From: Fimbriimonadaceae bacterium
GTDB lineage: Bacteria; Armatimonadota; Fimbriimonadia; Fimbriimonadales; Fimbriimonadaceae
Length of the DNA stretch: 64,000 bases
Direction: 5' to 3'
Assembly: GCA_019694835.1 (NCBI GenBank)
Contig: JAIBBE010000207.1
Span: forward strand, 1 to 64,000
This document shows positions 61,069 to 64,000 of the stretch, one piece after another. Every line of letters starts with the position of its first letter. The first letter of the stretch is position 1. The notes below the pieces were generated by a model. The model searched no databases and was not told where the DNA came from. It worked only from the letters and a program-made list of their open reading frames with translations. Both the position numbers and the translations under genes were made by a program.

Positions 61069-61290
61069 ATCGCTCTGGCGACGATTCTTTTTCAATTTTC
61101 CGCCGGGGAAAACAAGTTTTCCGCCAAGTTTTTTCATCATTCCGCGAAAGAAATCGTTCATTCCGCGGCGGAAATTTGGGCTAGGACGCTCCATTTACAA
61201 TTTCCCCCGTCCCTTATTGAATTTCCCCGAAGGAAATCCATCATTCCCCCGTCCCTTATTGGATTTCTTCCGCGGAAAATTGGGAATGAC
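61069..61290. repeat. Repeat tract with short palindromes and direct repeats
   Basis: An exact 18-bp direct repeat, TTCCCCCGTCCCTTATTG, occurs at 61202-61219 and 61244-61261 (period 42). Short palindromes recur: TTTTCC...GGAAAA (61096-61112), TTCCGCGGCGGAA (61161-61173), TTCCGCGGAA (61268-61277). No coding signal. Confidence 0.65.
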
Positions 61291-61387
61291 GGTTCGCCAG
61301 AGCACGTTTCGCCGGGGTTTTCGCGGCTCGCGCCCTTCGGTCCAGGGGATGGTTGGGGGCGTCCGTTGTCGGAAAGGCAGTTCCTGG

Positions 61388-61585
61388 TTAACGGAGTACG
61401 GCGTACTCCATCACCGACGGGGCTTCCATTCGCTTCGAGGCGTCAAGTATCTCAAGACCAATGATGTTGCCAGCTTCGTCGTAATCGAGAATGACGCCCG
61501 GCTTGTCTTCGTTGCTTTCGAAGACGGCCGTCGAGGTCAACCGGATGCGCAGCACGTCGACGTCAGCATCATAAGTTACTTTCAT
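61388..61585 (-). CDS. DUF2283 domain protein
   Basis: A 65-residue single-domain protein: KVTYDADVDVLRIRLTST at the start and GVILDYDEAGNIIGLEIL, DASKR later, the family pattern. Function unknown. Often paired with a DUF4258 protein, as here: its ATG overlaps the end of that gene by 4 nt (ATGA). The pair looks like a toxin-antitoxin or similar module; inference only. Confidence 0.85.
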   Translation of the reverse strand: MKVTYDADVDVLRIRLTSTAVFESNEDKPGVILDYDEAGNIIGLEILDASKRMEAPSVMEYAVLR

Positions 61586-61839
61586 GTTGTCTTCCAGTAT
61601 CGGTCCACCTGGGTGGTCTTGTAGAGTGTGATTACGACGGGCGGATCAACATCGTGCCCGACAACCACCCGGATAAGCCATCGTCGGCCCGCGACCATTT
61701 GTATTGACTGATATACCTTCTTGTTGGCACCCTGGTCGATGACCTGTCCAGGATTCGTTAGCACGTCGAGCAGTGTGGCGTGGCTGATGTTCCTGATCAC
61801 CATTTCGTCCTGAGCATGCGAACTGAGTTGGTGCCTCAT
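61582..61839 (-). CDS. DUF4258 domain protein
   Basis: An 85-residue protein. Family marks: LSSHAQDEMVIRNISHATLLDVL at the start (His near residue 8), then NPGQVIDQGANKKVYQSIQM and WLIRVVVGHDVDPPVVITLYKT with a Lys-Thr end. The fold is thought related to RelE/BrnT-like small nucleases, but that is family inference. Coupled to the DUF2283 gene below. Lies 8 nt after the nrdJ stop and on the same strand, so it may be transcribed from the nrdJ promoter. Confidence 0.8.
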   Translation of the reverse strand: MRHQLSSHAQDEMVIRNISHATLLDVLTNPGQVIDQGANKKVYQSIQMVAGRRWLIRVVVGHDVDPPVVITLYKTTQVDRYWKTT

Positions 61840-61847
61840 CTGGATTT

Positions 61848-64000
61848 CTAGCTACACCCGCTCGTCGAACCACACGAGTTGCACTTCAAACAAACCCCGT
61901 TCCGCACCAGCGTAAACGCGCCGCATTCGCCGCAGGGGTCGCCCTCGTAGCCTTTCAGGCGCGCTTCGCGCACCTTCTCGGCCAGGGCCGAGCCGCTGGC
62001 GCGGGGACTGAAGTCCCCGGACCCGGGGGCGGACTGAAGTCCGCGCTCCGTTGGGGTGTAGTCGGGGGTGTCCTCGGCTACTTCGACGACGGCGCCGTGA
62101 CCATTCGCGCGGTAGCCGCGACTGTCGTGAGGTTCGGTGGCCACTCCTGGCACGGGGCCGGTGAGGTCGCTGGCTTCCTCCTCGTCTTCGAAATCGAGGC
62201 CGGGCTGGACGGGGGCGCCGACGGTGTCGCTGCGAAGGTCCTCGGGCTTCACCTGAACGAGGTCGGTGCGGTCGAGGTAGGCCAGGGCGAGTTCGCGGAA
62301 GATGTAGTCGATCACGCTCGTCGACATCTTGATATTGTCGTGCCCCTGGACCGAACCGTTCGGCTCGAAGCGCGTGAAGACGAACGCCTCGACGAACTCT
62401 TCGAGCGGGACGCCGTATTGCAGACCGAGCGAAATGGCGATGGCGAAGCAGTTCATCAGCGACCGGAACGCCGCGCCTTCGCGGTGCATGTCGATGAAGA
62501 TTTCGCCGAGGGTGCCGTCGTCATATTCGCCGGTCCGCAGGTAGACCTTGTGCCCGCCAACGCGCGCCTTTTGGGTGTATCCCCGTCGCCGACCAGGCAT
62601 CGTGCGGCGCTTGGCGATGTAGCGGTAGACGAGTTTTTGGGCGGCTTGCTTGATGGGATCGGACGCATCGGACAGATCAGTCGGATCGGACTGGTCCAGG
62701 CTGGCTTCGAGGATGGCGGCGGCGGCATCGTCGCTGCTGGAGTTCAGCGGCTGACTGAGCTTGCTGCCATCGCGATAGAGCGCGTTCGCCTTGAGTCCGA
62801 GCTTCCACGACATCATGTAGCAGCGGTCGATGTCCTCGATCGTCGCGTGGCCGGGCAGGTTGATCGTCTTGCTGATCGCGCCGCTGAGGAACGGCTGTGC
62901 CGCCGCCATCATCCGGATGTGCCCCTCGGCCTCGATGTAGCGCTTCCCAATCCGCCCGCACTTGTTCGCGCAGTCGAAAACCGGATAGTGCTCCAGCTTC
63001 AGATGCGGCGCGCCCTCGACCGTCATCGTGCCGCAGACGAAGTCGTTCGCGGCGGAGATTTCGGCCTTGCTGAACCCGAGGGCGTCGAGCATGCTGAAAC
63101 TCCAGTCGTTCAATTGCTCGTCGGTGAAGCCCAGATACTCGCGGCAGAAGTCCTCGCCAAGCGTGAATTTGTTGAAGACGAAGGCGATGTCGAACGCGTT
63201 CTCGAGCGCCTTCTCCAGCTTCTGAATCGCCTCGGCTGTGAATCCCTTGGCGGTGAGGCTTTCGTGGTTGATGGCCGGCGCGCCGACGAGGGTTTTGCGT
63301 CCGACGCAGTACGCGACGATGTCCTCGATCTGCTCGCTGTGGTAGCCAAGCTGGCTCAGCGCAACGGGAATCGACTGGTTGATGATCTTGAAATAGCCTC
63401 CGCCCGCGAGCTTTTTGAACTTGACGAGCGCGAAGTCCGGCTCGATTCCGGTCGTGTCGCAGTCCATGATGAGCCCAATCGTCCCGGTCGGAGCGAGGAC
63501 AGTGACCTGCGCGTTGCGGAATCCGTGGGCTTCGCCGAGGTCGTTCGCCCGATCCCACGCTTCGCGCGCCGACTTGAGCATCTCGACCGGACATTCGTCC
63601 GGATCGATACCCATCGGCACGACGCTGAGCTTCTCGTATTGGTCGGCCTTGGCGTTGTACGCCGCGCGCCGGTGGTTGCGGATGACGCGGAGCATGTGGT
63701 CGCGGTTCTTGGCGTAGCCCGGGAACGGCCCGAGTTCGCGTGACATTTCGGCGCTCGTCGCATAAGACTCGCCGCCGAGTATCGCCGTAAGCGCCCCGGC
63801 GATGGCCGAGCCCTGGGGCGAGTCGTACGGAATCGCCATCTGCATCAGGAGCGCGCCGAGGTTGGCATAGCCTAGGCCGAGGGTGCGGAATTCGTAGCTG
63901 AGCCTCGCAATTTCCTTGCTCGGGAACTGCGCCATGAGCACGCTGATCTCGAGGACGATGGTCCAGAGCCGAATCGCGTGCTTGTAACCCTCGAGGTCGA
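61848..64000 (-). CDS. nrdJ: Adenosylcobalamin-dependent ribonucleotide reductase, C-terminal part
   Basis: Class II enzyme that makes deoxyribonucleotides without oxygen. The window holds only the C-terminal 717 residues; the frame stays open to the right edge. Seen: [16 protein letters not shown] at the edge, [87 protein letters not shown] and the zinc or thiol tail ([18 protein letters not shown] then [13 protein letters not shown]). A linker near the end contains two copies of a small palindrome at 62003-62044 encoding [19 protein letters not shown]. Confidence 0.95.
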   Translation of the reverse strand, partial: DLEGYKHAIRLWTIVLEISVLMAQFPSKEIARLSYEFRTLGLGYANLGALLMQMAIPYDSPQGSAIAGALTAILGGESYATSAEMSRELGPFPGYAKNRDHMLRVIRNHRRAAYNAKADQYEKLSVVPMGIDPDECPVEMLKSAREAWDRANDLGEAHGFRNAQVTVLAPTGTIGLIMDCDTTGIEPDFALVKFKKLAGGGYFKIINQSIPVALSQLGYHSEQIEDIVAYCVGRKTLVGAPAINHESLTAKGFTAEAIQKLEKALENAFDIAFVFNKFTLGEDFCREYLGFTDEQLNDWSFSMLDALGFSKAEISAANDFVCGTMTVEGAPHLKLEHYPVFDCANKCGRIGKRYIEAEGHIRMMAAAQPFLSGAISKTINLPGHATIEDIDRCYMMSWKLGLKANALYRDGSKLSQPLNSSSDDAAAAILEASLDQSDPTDLSDASDPIKQAAQKLVYRYIAKRRTMPGRRRGYTQKARVGGHKVYLRTGEYDDGTLGEIFIDMHREGAAFRSLMNCFAIAISLGLQYGVPLEEFVEAFVFTRFEPNGSVQGHDNIKMSTSVIDYIFRELALAYLDRTDLVQVKPEDLRSDTVGAPVQPGLDFEDEEEASDLTGPVPGVATEPHDSRGYRANGHGAVVEVAEDTPDYTPTERGLQSAPGSGDFSPRASGSALAEKVREARLKGYEGDPCGECGAFTLVRNGVCLKCNSCGSTSGCS
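62003..62044. repeat. Paired GGACTGAAGTCC palindromes inside nrdJ
   Basis: GGGGACTGAAGTCCCC (62003-62018) and GCGGACTGAAGTCCGC (62029-62044). Both are self-complementary and keep the nrdJ reading frame, within the variable linker before the C-terminal Cys tail. Confidence 0.75.

Larger units (their letters stand above)
60749..61387. other. Non-coding stretch with relic and repeats
   Basis: No intact gene is seen between the LTxxQ-like gene and the DUF2283 gene. The first third holds a dockerin-tail relic (60868-61017); the rest is an A/T-richer tract with short palindromes around TTCCGCGGAA and a direct repeat (61069-61290). Confidence 0.6.

Noticed and set aside
60946..61194. 82-codon minus-strand frame over the repeat tract
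   Set aside because: Its FRRG/FFRG repeats come from the nucleotide palindromes; no ribosome site or homologue known.
61030..61300. Possible CRISPR array in the repeat tract
   Set aside because: Only two exact copies of an 18-bp unit and irregular palindromes; no regular repeat-spacer pattern and no cas genes.
62097..63743. 548-codon open frame antisense to nrdJ
   Set aside because: Shadow of nrdJ; no recognisable domain and no start signal.

Overview
The window is a GC-rich bacterial chromosome segment with no rRNA, tRNA, CRISPR array, prophage or complete insertion sequence that I could find. It most resembles the Armatimonadota, Fimbriimonadia-like. The main reasons are the two type IV prepilin-like proteins with the N-terminal stretch [15 protein letters not shown], the dockerin-like NGDxxxDxxVDIxDYAxxS repeats, two PEP-CTERM proteins, and a Thermus-type long isocitrate dehydrogenase. 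This is an inference from protein style, not from a marker gene.

Layout. 0-5.2 kb: secreted dockerin-like protein, lipoprotein/prepilin pair, S9 peptidase, SanA-like protein. 5.3-8.6 kb: small membrane protein, a stand-alone C-terminal half of UvrA, a GNAT enzyme, and a mobile-mystery A/B pair whose Fic partner is frameshifted. 8.6-11.6 kb: winged-helix regulator divergent from icd, then an ArsR-SRPBCC operon with a truncated SRPBCC relic and a REP-like palindrome. 11.8-18.3 kb: smc, then a DUF389 membrane protein translationally coupled to a CPA1 Na+/H+ antiporter. 18.3-25.6 kb: a probably frameshifted gene, accD coupled to xylB, a Gly/Ser/Thr-rich lipoprotein, a YVTN beta-propeller and a PEP-CTERM protein. 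25.8-36.9 kb: DUF1800 protein, GAF histidine kinase, a 1370-residue TPR protein, a secreted protein with rearranged pilin motifs, and a DinG/XPD-type helicase coupled to an esterase. 36.9-43.8 kb: inverted repeats, a TPP riboswitch ahead of a prepilin gene, atpD without other ATP synthase genes, TPR protein, M16 peptidase, and a secreted glycosidase-like protein. 44-51.9 kb: Cys-rich metal-binding protein, uvrC, Phd/VapC pair, DinB protein, a GAF-PAS kinase with a sigma-54 response regulator lacking its HTH, HIT protein, VOC protein and esterase. 51.9-57.9 kb: serC, small membrane protein, LigD (PE-ligase-polymerase), degenerate pilin, propeller-like protein and PEP-CTERM protein. 58-64 kb: MoxR ATPase, reductase, LTxxQ-type secreted protein, dockerin relic and repeat tract, DUF4258-DUF2283 pair, and a class II (B12) ribonucleotide reductase cut by the window edge.

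How it works together. Most of the window is housekeeping (DNA segregation and repair: smc, uvrC, ligD, helicase; central metabolism: icd, accD, serC, atpD, nrdJ) mixed with envelope and secreted proteins. Two expression modes stand out. Pilins, PEP-CTERM proteins and atpD have clear Shine-Dalgarno sites. About a dozen other genes have a TANNNT box ending 5-7 nt (usually exactly 6) before the start codon, the signature of leaderless transcripts. Best leads for novelty are the TPP riboswitch preceding a prepilin gene, the half-UvrA, the secreted protein carrying pilin motifs in the wrong order, the leaderless pattern, and small palindromic elements both between genes and inside nrdJ.
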